The notes under the pieces were generated by a model. That model ran no database searches. It saw only the letters and a list, made by a program, of their open reading frames with translations, and was not told the DNA's origin. Made by a program: the position numbers and the translations under genes. Shown in pieces: positions 1 to 7,387 of a DNA stretch of 11,311 bases (position 1 is the stretch's first letter; each line of letters begins with the position of its first letter). Source of the stretch: Kiritimatiellales bacterium (lineage in GTDB: Bacteria; Verrucomicrobiota; Kiritimatiellia; Kiritimatiellales; Pontiellaceae); contig WFRA01000054.1 in assembly GCA_015486775.1 (NCBI GenBank), positions 1 through 11,311 of the forward strand, read 5' to 3'.

Positions 1-2
1 AT

Positions 3-1853
3 ATTGTCGAGACCCGCATCCAGATGAAGGATGCCGCCTATCCGTTTTTCGTCACCTTTGTATACCGCGCCTATCAGGCGGAGGACATCATAACCTGCAA
101 GGCCATCTATGAAAACCGGGAGGAAGGTTCGGTGGTGCTCAAGCGCTTCGCCTCGTTCGATCTGGCCATGCCCGGCACCGAATATTGGCTGACCCGCTTC
201 TACGGCGATTGGGCCTCCGAAATGCGTCTGGACGAAAAGCCACTGGCCCACGGCATTACGATCATCGACTCCAAGAAGGGAGTGCGCACATCGCAGAACG
301 ACAATGCCTCGTTCATGCTGGCACTGAGCCATCCGGCACAAGAGGAGGAGGGAGCGGTGATCGGCGGGGCGCTGGCCTGGTCGGGCAACTACCGCATCTG
401 CTTCGAGCTGGATGTGCGCAACACGCTCCACCTCAACGCGGGGATCAATCCGTTCGAATCGGAATACCGCCTCGAAGCAGGCGAAAAGTTCCAGACCCCG
501 GAATTTATCTTCACTTACAGCGCGCGGGGAAAGGGGCCGGTCAGCCGCCGATTCCACCGCTGGGCACGCAAATACGCCCTACGCGGCGGCAACGAGGAGC
601 GCCCGGTGGTGCTCAATAGCTGGGAGGGTGCCTACTTTACTTTCAATGAGGATACGCTCACCGGAATGATGGACCACGCGGCGGAGATGGGCATCGAAAT
701 GTTCGTGCTCGATGACGGCTGGTTCGGCAACAAATATCCGCGCAACAACGCCAAGGCCGGACTGGGCGACTGGCAGGTGAACACCAACAAGCTCCCGCAC
801 GGCATCGACTACCTGATCGACCACGCCGAGAAGGACGGCCTTCGGTTCGGCATCTGGATCGAGCCGGAAATGGTCAACCCCAAAAGCGAGCTGGCCGAAA
901 ACCATCCCGATTGGATCGTGCAGCGCCCCGGCCGTGAAAAGCTCCTCGCGCGCAACCAGCTTTTACTGGATCTGAGCAACCCCGCCGTGCAGGATTTTGT
1001 CTTCAAGTCGGTGGACGATCTGCTCACGCAGCACCCGCGCATCGCCTACATCAAGTGGGATGCCAACCGGCACGTCTGGAATTTTGGCTCGCCCTATCTC
1101 CCGAAGGACGAGCAGAGCCACTGGTGGATCGACTACACGCGCGGGCTATACTCGGTCTATGCGCGGCTGATGGAAAAGCATCCCGACACCATCTTCCAGG
1201 CCTGCTCCAGCGGCGGCGGACGGGTGGACTATGGCTCGCTGCCCTACCACCACGAATTCTGGACCAGCGACGACACCGATGCCTTCGAGCGCATCTTTAT
1301 CCAGTGGGGCACCAGCCATTTTTATCCAGCCATTGGAATGGGGGCACACGTCTCCACCGTACCCAACCACCAGACCGGCAACACGCTGCCGCTCAAATTC
1401 CGCTTCGATGTCGCCATGGCTGGCCGCCTCGGCGTGGAGCTCCAGCCCTCGGATATGACAGAGAAGGAGCGCGCCTTCGCCAAAAAGTGCATCGCCACCT
1501 ACAAACGCATCCGCCCCGTCGTCCAGTTCGGCGATCTCTACCGCCTAATCTCGCCCTACCGCGAAGGCAACAAGGCGGCGCTGATGTATGTCTCCCCGGA
1601 AAAGGATCGCGCCGTCGCTTTTCTCTATATCCTGCGCTACCAGTGCCACTACGACTATCCCGTACTGAAGCTGCGCGGCCTCGACCCCGACAAAAAATAC
1701 CGCATCGCCGAGCTCAACAAGGAGTCGAAGCGCAGCTACTGCAAGGGCGACGGCAAAGTCTTCACCGGCGACTTCCTGATGAAGTACGGCGTCCAGGTCC
1801 AGATCTACAAACCCAACCAAAGCGCCGTGCTGGAGATCGTCGAAGCCCGTTGA
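3..1853 (+). CDS. Alpha-galactosidase, glycoside hydrolase family 36 (5' truncated by window edge)
   Basis: Predicted retaining alpha-galactosidase that removes terminal alpha-linked galactose from oligosaccharides such as raffinose or melibiose, or from glycan side chains. The frame is open to the left edge, so the real start lies upstream. With 616 codons here and about 720-740 residues usual for bacterial GH36, roughly 100-120 N-terminal residues are missing. Numbering from the first ATG (24), the N-terminal beta-sandwich includes YWLTRFYGDW; the TIM barrel starts near NSWEGAYF (about 198). VLDDGWFG is at 228-235. IKWDAN holds the predicted nucleophile Asp346 (1059-1061). CSSGGGRVDYG follows, then WTSDDTD with the predicted acid/base Asp416 (1269-1271). 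The 70-residue gap between the two catalytic residues agrees with characterised GH36 enzymes. The C-terminal beta domain ends in AVLEIVEAR. No signal peptide can be judged because the N-terminus is absent. It is convergent with the AraC-type gene. Family assignment is very secure; the exact substrate is not known. Confidence 0.96.
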   Translation: MVETRIQMKDAAYPFFVTFVYRAYQAEDIITCKAIYENREEGSVVLKRFASFDLAMPGTEYWLTRFYGDWASEMRLDEKPLAHGITIIDSKKGVRTSQNDNASFMLALSHPAQEEEGAVIGGALAWSGNYRICFELDVRNTLHLNAGINPFESEYRLEAGEKFQTPEFIFTYSARGKGPVSRRFHRWARKYALRGGNEERPVVLNSWEGAYFTFNEDTLTGMMDHAAEMGIEMFVLDDGWFGNKYPRNNAKAGLGDWQVNTNKLPHGIDYLIDHAEKDGLRFGIWIEPEMVNPKSELAENHPDWIVQRPGREKLLARNQLLLDLSNPAVQDFVFKSVDDLLTQHPRIAYIKWDANRHVWNFGSPYLPKDEQSHWWIDYTRGLYSVYARLMEKHPDTIFQACSSGGGRVDYGSLPYHHEFWTSDDTDAFERIFIQWGTSHFYPAIGMGAHVSTVPNHQTGNTLPLKFRFDVAMAGRLGVELQPSDMTEKERAFAKKCIATYKRIRPVVQFGDLYRLISPYREGNKAALMYVSPEKDRAVAFLYILRYQCHYDYPVLKLRGLDPDKKYRIAELNKESKRSYCKGDGKVFTGDFLMKYGVQVQIYKPNQSAVLEIVEAR

Positions 1854-1855
1854 AA

Positions 1856-2701
1856 CTACATCTGTTTGCGATAGGCGGAAGGGCTCGTACCCCGCTCTTT
1901 GGTGAACTGGCGCGAAAACGTAAAGAGGTCGGCGTACCCCAGCTGATTGGCAATCTCAGAAATAGAAAGGGTTTCCTCGTGAAGCAGTTCGCAGGCACGA
2001 TCAAGCCGGCGGCGAATCCGATAGGCATGGGGCGACACCCCGACCTGGGTCGTAAAAACCTTGCGGATTCGTTCATAGCTCAGTTCCATCCCCGCCAGGA
2101 GCTCCTCCAAACCACACCGCTCTCCCAGCCTCTCGCCAAGAAGATGGCAGGCTTGCTCGACAAGCATGTGCTCGCGCGACTCCGTTGGTCTCGCTTGCTC
2201 ATACACGGAAGCCAACAGCGACTGGGCGGTGATCAGACAGTGGAACAGCTCGGAATCTTTCGCTTGGCTCAATTGTTTCTGAAACGCATGGAAGCGCTCG
2301 ACAAGGCCAAGGTCCAGCCCCACGTGTAGCACGGGCTGGTTTTCGCTGACCAATCCCAGCTCGGCCAGAAATTCGAACAGGCGTCGGCCAAAAGCGATGT
2401 AGCACTCCAGCCAGATGCCCTTGTTGATGGTGGAGACATGGGCGCAACGGGGCAGGCGCTGGACAAAATCGCCGGATCCGACCTCGTACTTCCGCCCAAG
2501 TTTGTCCTCATAGCTGCCGGTACCATCCAGAACCAGAAGACCGGAATAAAACCCAAAATTCCTCTCCGCCTTTAATCGCCCATTTTTACAAAGGAACCCA
2601 CAGTGTAGTTCGTGGTTGGCGCCGTTACCGCCTATTGACCGGGTGGTTATGCGGGTGAGGTAGTATTTTTCAGGAATCTTCATGGCAACCAAATAAGACA
2701 T
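1856..2701 (-). CDS. AraC/XylS-family transcriptional regulator with N-terminal cupin sensor
   Basis: Predicted cytoplasmic DNA-binding regulator of sugar-utilisation genes. The N-terminal half (about residues 20-160) looks like the AraC ligand-binding cupin, including GTGSYEDKLGRKYEVGSGDF, the stretch that normally frames the sugar pocket. The last 104 or so residues form the double helix-turn-helix: a first HTH around CGLEELLAGMELSYERIRKVF and a second in LSISEIANQLGYADLFTFSR, ending in the family hallmark GTSPSAYR. The start is uncertain: TTG at 2713, ATG at 2701 and ATG at 2683 are all in frame and none has a clear Shine-Dalgarno. I use 2701; the version from 2683 (MKIPEKYY) would also make a normal AraC protein of about 275 residues. 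It is divergent from the large phosphoesterase-repeat gene and convergent with the galactosidase, with stop codons two bases apart. It plausibly controls one or both neighbours. The ligand is unknown. Confidence 0.93.
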   Translation of the reverse strand: MSYLVAMKIPEKYYLTRITTRSIGGNGANHELHCGFLCKNGRLKAERNFGFYSGLLVLDGTGSYEDKLGRKYEVGSGDFVQRLPRCAHVSTINKGIWLECYIAFGRRLFEFLAELGLVSENQPVLHVGLDLGLVERFHAFQKQLSQAKDSELFHCLITAQSLLASVYEQARPTESREHMLVEQACHLLGERLGERCGLEELLAGMELSYERIRKVFTTQVGVSPHAYRIRRRLDRACELLHEETLSISEIANQLGYADLFTFSRQFTKERGTSPSAYRKQM

Positions 2702-2819
2702 GTAATAGCCCAAAACAGCTATTCCAGCAAGATGTTTCCGGTAGTATAAATTGGGGATTATAAATTAGGAGTCGCGCCTGACACATGGCATGGGAAACCG
2801 AATAAGTAAGGAGAGTACG
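2702..2819. promoter_or_regulatory. Divergent promoter/operator region with 14-bp stepped direct repeat
   Basis: This stretch separates the AraC-type gene from the divergently transcribed large secreted-protein gene, so both promoters should lie here. TATAAATT occurs at 2745-2752 and again at 2759-2766, and the 14-base units starting at these positions match at 11 of 14 positions. TTCC also occurs 14 bases apart at 2722 and 2736, 17 bases upstream of each TATAAA, although neither resembles a good -35. The reverse strand reads an exact TATAAT at 2762-2757 within the same block, which could be the -10 of the regulator gene. I cannot tell whether the repeat is an operator half-site pair or two promoter -10 boxes; a 14-bp step is not the 21-bp spacing classical for AraC half-sites. 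This is pattern reading only. Confidence 0.4.
2808..2813 (+). promoter_or_regulatory. Ribosome binding site deciding the start of the large secreted protein
   Basis: AAGGAG lies six bases before the ATG at 2820. It settles the start against the in-frame upstream ATG at 2790, which would place ten extra residues in front of a normal signal peptide and has no Shine-Dalgarno. Confidence 0.85.
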
Positions 2820-5800
2820 ATGAAAAAACTTTTGATTGCATTGACCACAGCAACCTTGGCAACGAGTGGTTTTACCGCCACGTTCAAGATCGTTGCCATA
2901 CCCGATACCCAACGGATGGCCCAATACTACCCAGCGAAGATGAAAGGGCAGACGGAGTGGATCACGAACAACGTGGCCACCGAGAACATTGCCTTCGTGA
3001 CCCAGCTGGGGGACATCGTTGACGAGGGGTATGATCTTGCCCAGTGGAACAACGCTACGGCCGCCTTGGATCTGCTGGATGGCGTGGTTCCCTATTCCGT
3101 CTGCATCGGAAACCACGACTACGACAGTTCGAGCAACCGGGTGGAGGGTGTTTCTGAATATATTTCCCGATTTGGCTCTTCCCGCTATTCGGGCTATTCT
3201 TGGTACAAGGGTTCCCACCGCGACCTCGACCACTACCAGATCTTCAGTGCCGACGGTCGGGACTGGCTCCACATTAACCTTGAATTCGCCCCCGACAGCG
3301 AAAGCCTGCTCTGGGCACAGCGGGTGATTGATGAGAATCCCACCCTGCCGGTCATTCTTTCGACCCACAACTTTTTGAATGCGTCCACCAACGCGCCTTC
3401 CGGCATATTGTCCGCCGCCCCCCCCTCCAGCCAATGGGGTACCGTAGCCAATGGAGGGGAAAACCAGTGGTACCAGTTCGTGAAGCAAAACGACCAGATC
3501 TTCATGGTTTTGAGCGGACACTATTTCAACGGATTGGGCGGGGCGCGCACCAATCTGGTGAATTCCTACGGACGCGATGTTTTCGTGATGTGCGTCAACT
3601 ATCAGGATTTTTCCGACGACGATGCGCATTTCCGGATCCTGGAGTTCGATTCGGCCAACAACCAGATCAATGCCACAAGCTACGATCCCAACACCGGCAA
3701 CTATCTGGCCGATTCCGTGAACCAGTTTACCTTGAGCATGGATTTTTCTGCGCGCCTGACCAACTTCAATGCACGCGAAACCTTTTCCACGATCCAGGCC
3801 GCGAACATTACCGTGGTTGAAAACAACTTGCTCAACAGCAACAACAGCGTGAAGGTGACCATTCCCGCTGGCCAGTCCACGGCGGATATTTCCGTGGTTC
3901 CGGTCGGGACAACCGACTATACCGACCACAGCAATGGGGACTACTATATCCAGGCGGGAAGCCGCATTGAGGATGACCTGCTTGGCGGCATCATGTTGGC
4001 ATCGGTTGCCGAGAATGGCCGCACGAGCATGGATGGAACCAACTACTACCACATTGCTCAGGCTCCCGCCGGCGGGCATGGCCAGTACAAGGTTTCCACG
4101 GCGACCACCGCCAATACCGACGAGTATCCAGGTGATGGCGGGTTGGAGCGCGATGTCAACGTTGCGGTCGCCTATTTCCCCTTCGACCAGGGCTGGACGT
4201 GCGGCCGGGTGGAAACCTACCAGAATGCCGCCACCAATTGGGACATGGTTGCCAGCGAAAACGTCAAGCTAGGCGTCAACCTCACCCAGATCCCGCAGGG
4301 CGACGTGGACACGAACCTTTTGCACAAGGCGACCTATGCGGCACCGCGTTGGGGGAACCCGGATTCTGACCGGGGAATCTGGAAACTCTCATTGCCCGGC
4401 GTGGACAGCATCAACGACGGCATCCTGCTGGTTTGCGGCGGCAAGAACGAGGACAACTATGCGGCGGCCTCTCCGTTTGAGGATGGTTCCGGCTGGCAGA
4501 TCAGCGTCCAGGATTCGGCAGGAACTTGGGGTACGGAATCCGATCCGTGGAACTTTGTCTATGTTCCGTACAACACGGAAAACGTGGTTGCAGGTCGCGT
4601 GGGCGTCAAGAATGGCGTGGTTTCTGGAACCGGCGGCTTCACGGCGGTCTCGAATGCGCCCGGAACGGTGCGCCTCGACATTACCGGATACACACCCTCC
4701 GATGGTACGTTGATTGTTTCGACCGAAAACGATTGGTACAACAGTGACGACTTTACCACCTACGAGCCCGATGGAACCGGTTGGCTAATCCAGACGCGGG
4801 ATCTTCCGGGTGCTACCCCGACGAGTTCCTCCACCCCCCAGTTCACCTTCCTCTTCATCCCGTTTGCCAGCGCACCCTCGGAGCCGGGGGTGGACTATGT
4901 AGCCACTTGGAACACCGCCAACGGCGATTGGATGACGGAATCCAACTGGGATGGCACGCAGGCCATGAATCTCTGGGGCATCCCCGGCTGGGTTTCCGGA
5001 AACCCGCTGAACACGGGCGCAGGTTGGGAAAACCTTTCCGAGGCGTTTATCCAGTCCGGTGTCGTCAACGTGACGCCGACCTCCAGCCCCGATGGTCTGG
5101 TTGCGGCATTGAATGTAGGAAGCAACACCGGCGATTCAATTCTGAATATCGGTTCCGACTTCACGGTCAAGGGCAAGACCCGCCTGGGCTACGAAAGCTC
5201 GGCCGCCGAGGTGGCGACCATCAACCAGACGGCGGGGAATGTCTCGTATGGATCGGACACCAATAGCCGGAGCTATTTTGGGCGTGGTGACGGTCAGTCT
5301 GTCTACAACTTTTCCGGGGGAACCATTGCAACACCAGGCGACTGGGACTTTTTCGGGAACGAGGTGGATAACACCTTCGATACCGGTTCATTCACTCTCA
5401 ACCAGACCGCTGGCGCCTTCACCGACACGGGGGCGGGACACCTCGTTATGGGTGATGAGCGGGGAACATATGCCGAAGCAAATATAAGTGGTGGAACCTT
5501 CAAAGCCAATGCGGCGGGGTTCCGCATCGCCAGCAAAGGCGTAGCCACCGTCACCGTCAATGGATCGAGCCGACTGGAATCGTCGGCGACCGACTTTGGC
5601 GTAGGGTATTATACCGACAGCGGCATTGCGGCAACCGGCACCTTGAATGTGGCGGGATCGGGCAGCGTTACCCATTCGGGGGCTCGCTTCATGGTGGGTC
5701 GTTCGGGTCACGGAGTGCTCAACATTGGCGATAGCGCCACCGTTTCGTTGTCCGGCAAGGATGTCTGGGTGGGTCGCTACGGCACGGCTGACGGGGAGAT

Positions 5801-7268
5801 CAATCAGTCCGGCGGAACCTTTACCGCTTCGGGGTCGGGGATCCTTGAGGTGGGCGACAGCGCCGATACGACCGCCAGAGTGACTGTGAGCGGTGGAACA
5901 TTCAATGCAAATTCGGCTGCGAGCACCCGTATCGGCAACTATGGAACCGGCAGCGTTGTTATCGAAGGAACGGGCAAGCTGAACTCCTCCTCCACATTCC
6001 TCTCGGTGGGAAGCCACGGAGACGCCCACGGAACCCTGACGGTAAGGGGGAATGGGTCGGTCGATACGACCGGCGAGTTCGGTGTGGGCATGTGGCGCGA
6101 AACAAGCGGCGTCAATGGAGTCGGCGTGCTGAACATTTCCGAGAACGGTGCGGTAACCAACAACAGCCCGAACCACTTCTCGATCGGCCGCTCCGGAACC
6201 GGGACGCTCAACCTCGACGGCAACGGTAAATTGATCGTCACCACGGCCAGCGACTTCAACATCGCGGCCTGGGGGAACGGTAGCCAAGGCACCGTCAACA
6301 TGAGCGGCGGCCTGCTTCGCCATCTGAGCAATAAGACATTCTACGTTGGCCGAACCGGGAATGGAACGTTTATCCAGACCGGAGGCGAAGTGGATGTCCC
6401 GAGATTCCAACTGGCCAAAGAAACCGGAAGCGTGGGCTTCTACTCCATTTCCGGCGGCAACCTTGCGATCAGGAACTATATTGGCGGCGGGGTCGGCGGC
6501 TCTGGAACCTTCGAGGTGAATGGCTCTGCGGCAACCGGCATCACGGCTCACCGAGCGTATTTTTGGGAAGACCATTTCCGTGTCAAGCTGGATGCCAATG
6601 GATCGACTCCGATTGAGGTCACGGCGGGGAATGGATATGACGGAAAAATCGACCTAAGAAGAGCCCTATTCGAGGTGGACACCCTGCCCAGCTTTAGCGG
6701 CCAGGTTGGCGACACCTACGACATCATGCGCTCGGACGTCGAAATCCTGATTGATGAAGCCGGCTATCCGGAACGCGACATGATCTTCTCCAACCTCAGT
6801 GCCACGGCAGAATTCAGCTATTCCGTCGTCTCCTCGGGAGGCTGGGAAATCCTCCGGCTGACGGTGCTCTCGGCCACCTCGAAGTTTGAGCGGTGGACCG
6901 GGGACTATGGTCTCTCGGGTGCCGATGCCGCGCCGGATTTCGACTATGACGGCGACGGTCTCGACAACCTCTACGAGTATGGGCTGGGCGGCGACCCGAC
7001 CAACCCCGCCGACCGGGGTCTCTCCCCCACCTACGAGCAGGACGCAACCAGTCTGACCTATGTCTACCCGAAGCTCTCGGATTCGAACAGTGGCCTGGAC
7101 TACTATCTTGAGCTCACCGACGACCTCATCTACACACCGTGGACGAACAGCGGCTATACCGTTACCGGAACCGGCATCATCGACTCCGAGTTCGATGCGG
7201 TGACGAATCGGATTCCCGCCGATGTGAAGGATGAGCAGTTCGTCCGTCTGATTATCGAGGAGCAGTAG
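2820..7268 (+). CDS. Large secreted metallophosphoesterase fused to T5SS/PEP-CTERM-type repeats
   Basis: A 1482-residue exported protein. Residues 1-20 are a signal peptide (MKKLLIALTTATLATSGFTA). Residues 22-305 are a calcineurin-like metallophosphoesterase with all metal-site motifs: DTQ (Asp29, Gln31), GDIVD (Asp65), GNHD (Asn98, His99), His183 and GH (His234). The first motif has Gln where the classical motif has His, a variant I believe is common in secreted members. It is therefore probably an active phosphomonoesterase or phosphodiesterase of unknown substrate. Residues about 373-464, 519-594 and 615-684 are three copies of an unnamed module (see separate repeat entry). From about 691 to 1233 come glycine- and serine-rich beta repeats of the T5SS/PEP-CTERM-associated type, probably a solenoid. 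Residues about 1356-1482 carry FERW, a calcium-loop motif DFDYDGDGLDN (Asp1373, 1375, 1377, 1379) and the ending FVRLIIEEQ. No PEP-CTERM tail is visible, so it may be released or held through other contacts. It is followed, 119 bases on, by its anchored paralogue. Confidence 0.92.
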   Translation: MKKLLIALTTATLATSGFTATFKIVAIPDTQRMAQYYPAKMKGQTEWITNNVATENIAFVTQLGDIVDEGYDLAQWNNATAALDLLDGVVPYSVCIGNHDYDSSSNRVEGVSEYISRFGSSRYSGYSWYKGSHRDLDHYQIFSADGRDWLHINLEFAPDSESLLWAQRVIDENPTLPVILSTHNFLNASTNAPSGILSAAPPSSQWGTVANGGENQWYQFVKQNDQIFMVLSGHYFNGLGGARTNLVNSYGRDVFVMCVNYQDFSDDDAHFRILEFDSANNQINATSYDPNTGNYLADSVNQFTLSMDFSARLTNFNARETFSTIQAANITVVENNLLNSNNSVKVTIPAGQSTADISVVPVGTTDYTDHSNGDYYIQAGSRIEDDLLGGIMLASVAENGRTSMDGTNYYHIAQAPAGGHGQYKVSTATTANTDEYPGDGGLERDVNVAVAYFPFDQGWTCGRVETYQNAATNWDMVASENVKLGVNLTQIPQGDVDTNLLHKATYAAPRWGNPDSDRGIWKLSLPGVDSINDGILLVCGGKNEDNYAAASPFEDGSGWQISVQDSAGTWGTESDPWNFVYVPYNTENVVAGRVGVKNGVVSGTGGFTAVSNAPGTVRLDITGYTPSDGTLIVSTENDWYNSDDFTTYEPDGTGWLIQTRDLPGATPTSSSTPQFTFLFIPFASAPSEPGVDYVATWNTANGDWMTESNWDGTQAMNLWGIPGWVSGNPLNTGAGWENLSEAFIQSGVVNVTPTSSPDGLVAALNVGSNTGDSILNIGSDFTVKGKTRLGYESSAAEVATINQTAGNVSYGSDTNSRSYFGRGDGQSVYNFSGGTIATPGDWDFFGNEVDNTFDTGSFTLNQTAGAFTDTGAGHLVMGDERGTYAEANISGGTFKANAAGFRIASKGVATVTVNGSSRLESSATDFGVGYYTDSGIAATGTLNVAGSGSVTHSGARFMVGRSGHGVLNIGDSATVSLSGKDVWVGRYGTADGEINQSGGTFTASGSGILEVGDSADTTARVTVSGGTFNANSAASTRIGNYGTGSVVIEGTGKLNSSSTFLSVGSHGDAHGTLTVRGNGSVDTTGEFGVGMWRETSGVNGVGVLNISENGAVTNNSPNHFSIGRSGTGTLNLDGNGKLIVTTASDFNIAAWGNGSQGTVNMSGGLLRHLSNKTFYVGRTGNGTFIQTGGEVDVPRFQLAKETGSVGFYSISGGNLAIRNYIGGGVGGSGTFEVNGSAATGITAHRAYFWEDHFRVKLDANGSTPIEVTAGNGYDGKIDLRRALFEVDTLPSFSGQVGDTYDIMRSDVEILIDEAGYPERDMIFSNLSATAEFSYSVVSSGGWEILRLTVLSATSKFERWTGDYGLSGADAAPDFDYDGDGLDNLYEYGLGGDPTNPADRGLSPTYEQDATSLTYVYPKLSDSNSGLDYYLELTDDLIYTPWTNSGYTVTGTGIIDSEFDAVTNRIPADVKDEQFVRLIIEEQ
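3936..4871 (+). repeat. Three diverged copies of an unnamed beta-rich module inside the phosphoesterase protein
   Basis: Three segments of the large secreted protein follow one pattern, at residues about 373-464, 519-594 and 615-684. Each has a short strand (IWKLSLPG; VRLDITG), then a small residue plus DGILLV or DGTLIV (GGIMLAS in copy 1), an Asn-containing loop, then DGSGWQI or DGTGWLI (clear in copies 2 and 3), then a variable loop, closing with an aromatic strand: VAYFPF, WNFVYVPY or FTFLFIPF. Copies 1 and 2 are both followed by GRV. Copies 2 and 3 are clearly related; copy 1 is longer and more diverged. I do not recognise the domain. It resembles a beta-sandwich or jelly-roll add-on and may bind carbohydrate, but that is a guess. 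Confidence 0.55.
5211..6518 (+). repeat. Long direct repeat, upstream copy (pairs with 7793-9100)
   Basis: This 1308-base segment encodes residues 798-1233 of the large phosphoesterase-repeat protein. It aligns with 7793-9100 at a constant offset of 2582 bases; I checked the offset at five points (5221, 5701, 6121, 6381, 6511) and found no net indel. Hand counting gave 58 differences in 436 encoded residues (about 87 % identity). One 60-base sample at 6061 has 4 differences and one at 5521 has 6. Both copies encode the same series of beta repeats with units such as VGRSGHGVLNI, VGRYGT and IGRSGTGTLNL. Confidence 0.9.
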
Positions 7269-7289
7269 GCGATTTGGACATTCATGCTT

Positions 7290-7328
7290 CCGGGCGGTTT
7301 CCAGCAGGCGGGTGCCTGCGCCGCCCGG
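7290..7328 (+). promoter_or_regulatory. GC-rich two-tier hairpin without poly-U
   Basis: CCGGGCGG (7290-7297) pairs perfectly with CCGCCCGG (7321-7328). Inside, GCAGGC (7304-7309) pairs with GCCTGC (7314-7319) around a GGGT loop. The tiers are separated by an asymmetric internal loop of six bases on one side and one on the other. There is no following T-run, so it is not a standard intrinsic terminator. It could be an RNA stability or processing element between the two genes. Confidence 0.6.
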
Positions 7329-7374
7329 GAGCGTATAGACAAATCCTGCGTCGCCATGGCGGCGCGGGGCAACC

Positions 7375-7380
7375 AAGGAG
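7375..7380 (+). promoter_or_regulatory. Ribosome binding site of the PEP-CTERM repeat protein
   Basis: AAGGAG, seven bases before the ATG at 7388. It fixes the start at MKRLLMLLATT, the beginning of the signal peptide, instead of the upstream in-frame ATG at 7274. The motif and spacing are nearly the same as those of the upstream paralogue. Confidence 0.85.
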
Positions 7381-7387
7381 AAAGAGA

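Larger units (their letters stand above)
7269..7387 (+). other. Intergenic spacer between the two repeat-protein genes
   Basis: A 119-base gap linking the phosphoesterase-repeat gene to its anchored paralogue on the same strand. It contains a strong hairpin (7290-7328) but no T-run after it, and a good ribosome binding site at its end. I see no convincing promoter, so the two genes are probably cotranscribed, with the hairpin possibly adjusting relative expression. An in-frame ATG at 7274 exists for the downstream gene but reads through the hairpin and lacks a Shine-Dalgarno. Confidence 0.6.

Noticed and set aside
1055..2329. Plus-strand open frame of 424 codons overlapping the galactosidase end and the regulator
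   Set aside because: It is out of frame with the GH36 catalytic motifs, arginine- and proline-rich as expected for a shifted frame, and crosses two real genes.
2670..4079. Long minus-strand open frame (about 470 codons) opposite the phosphoesterase domain
   Set aside because: It is antisense to a well-supported gene with intact metal-site motifs and overlaps the AraC-type start region. Its valine-, glycine- and isoleucine-rich composition is typical of a complementary frame of GC-rich coding sequence.
5500..6400. Regularly spaced glycine-rich repeats that might suggest a CRISPR or tandem DNA repeat array
   Set aside because: The periodicity is at protein level with variable unit length and sequence; there are no identical DNA repeats with uniform spacers.
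5388..6575. Long minus-strand open frame opposite the repeat region, with similar frames opposite 7397-8293, 8359-8916 and 8918-9430
   Set aside because: These appear in both paralogues simply because the plus-strand codon pattern is shared. No start signals or recognisable domains are present.
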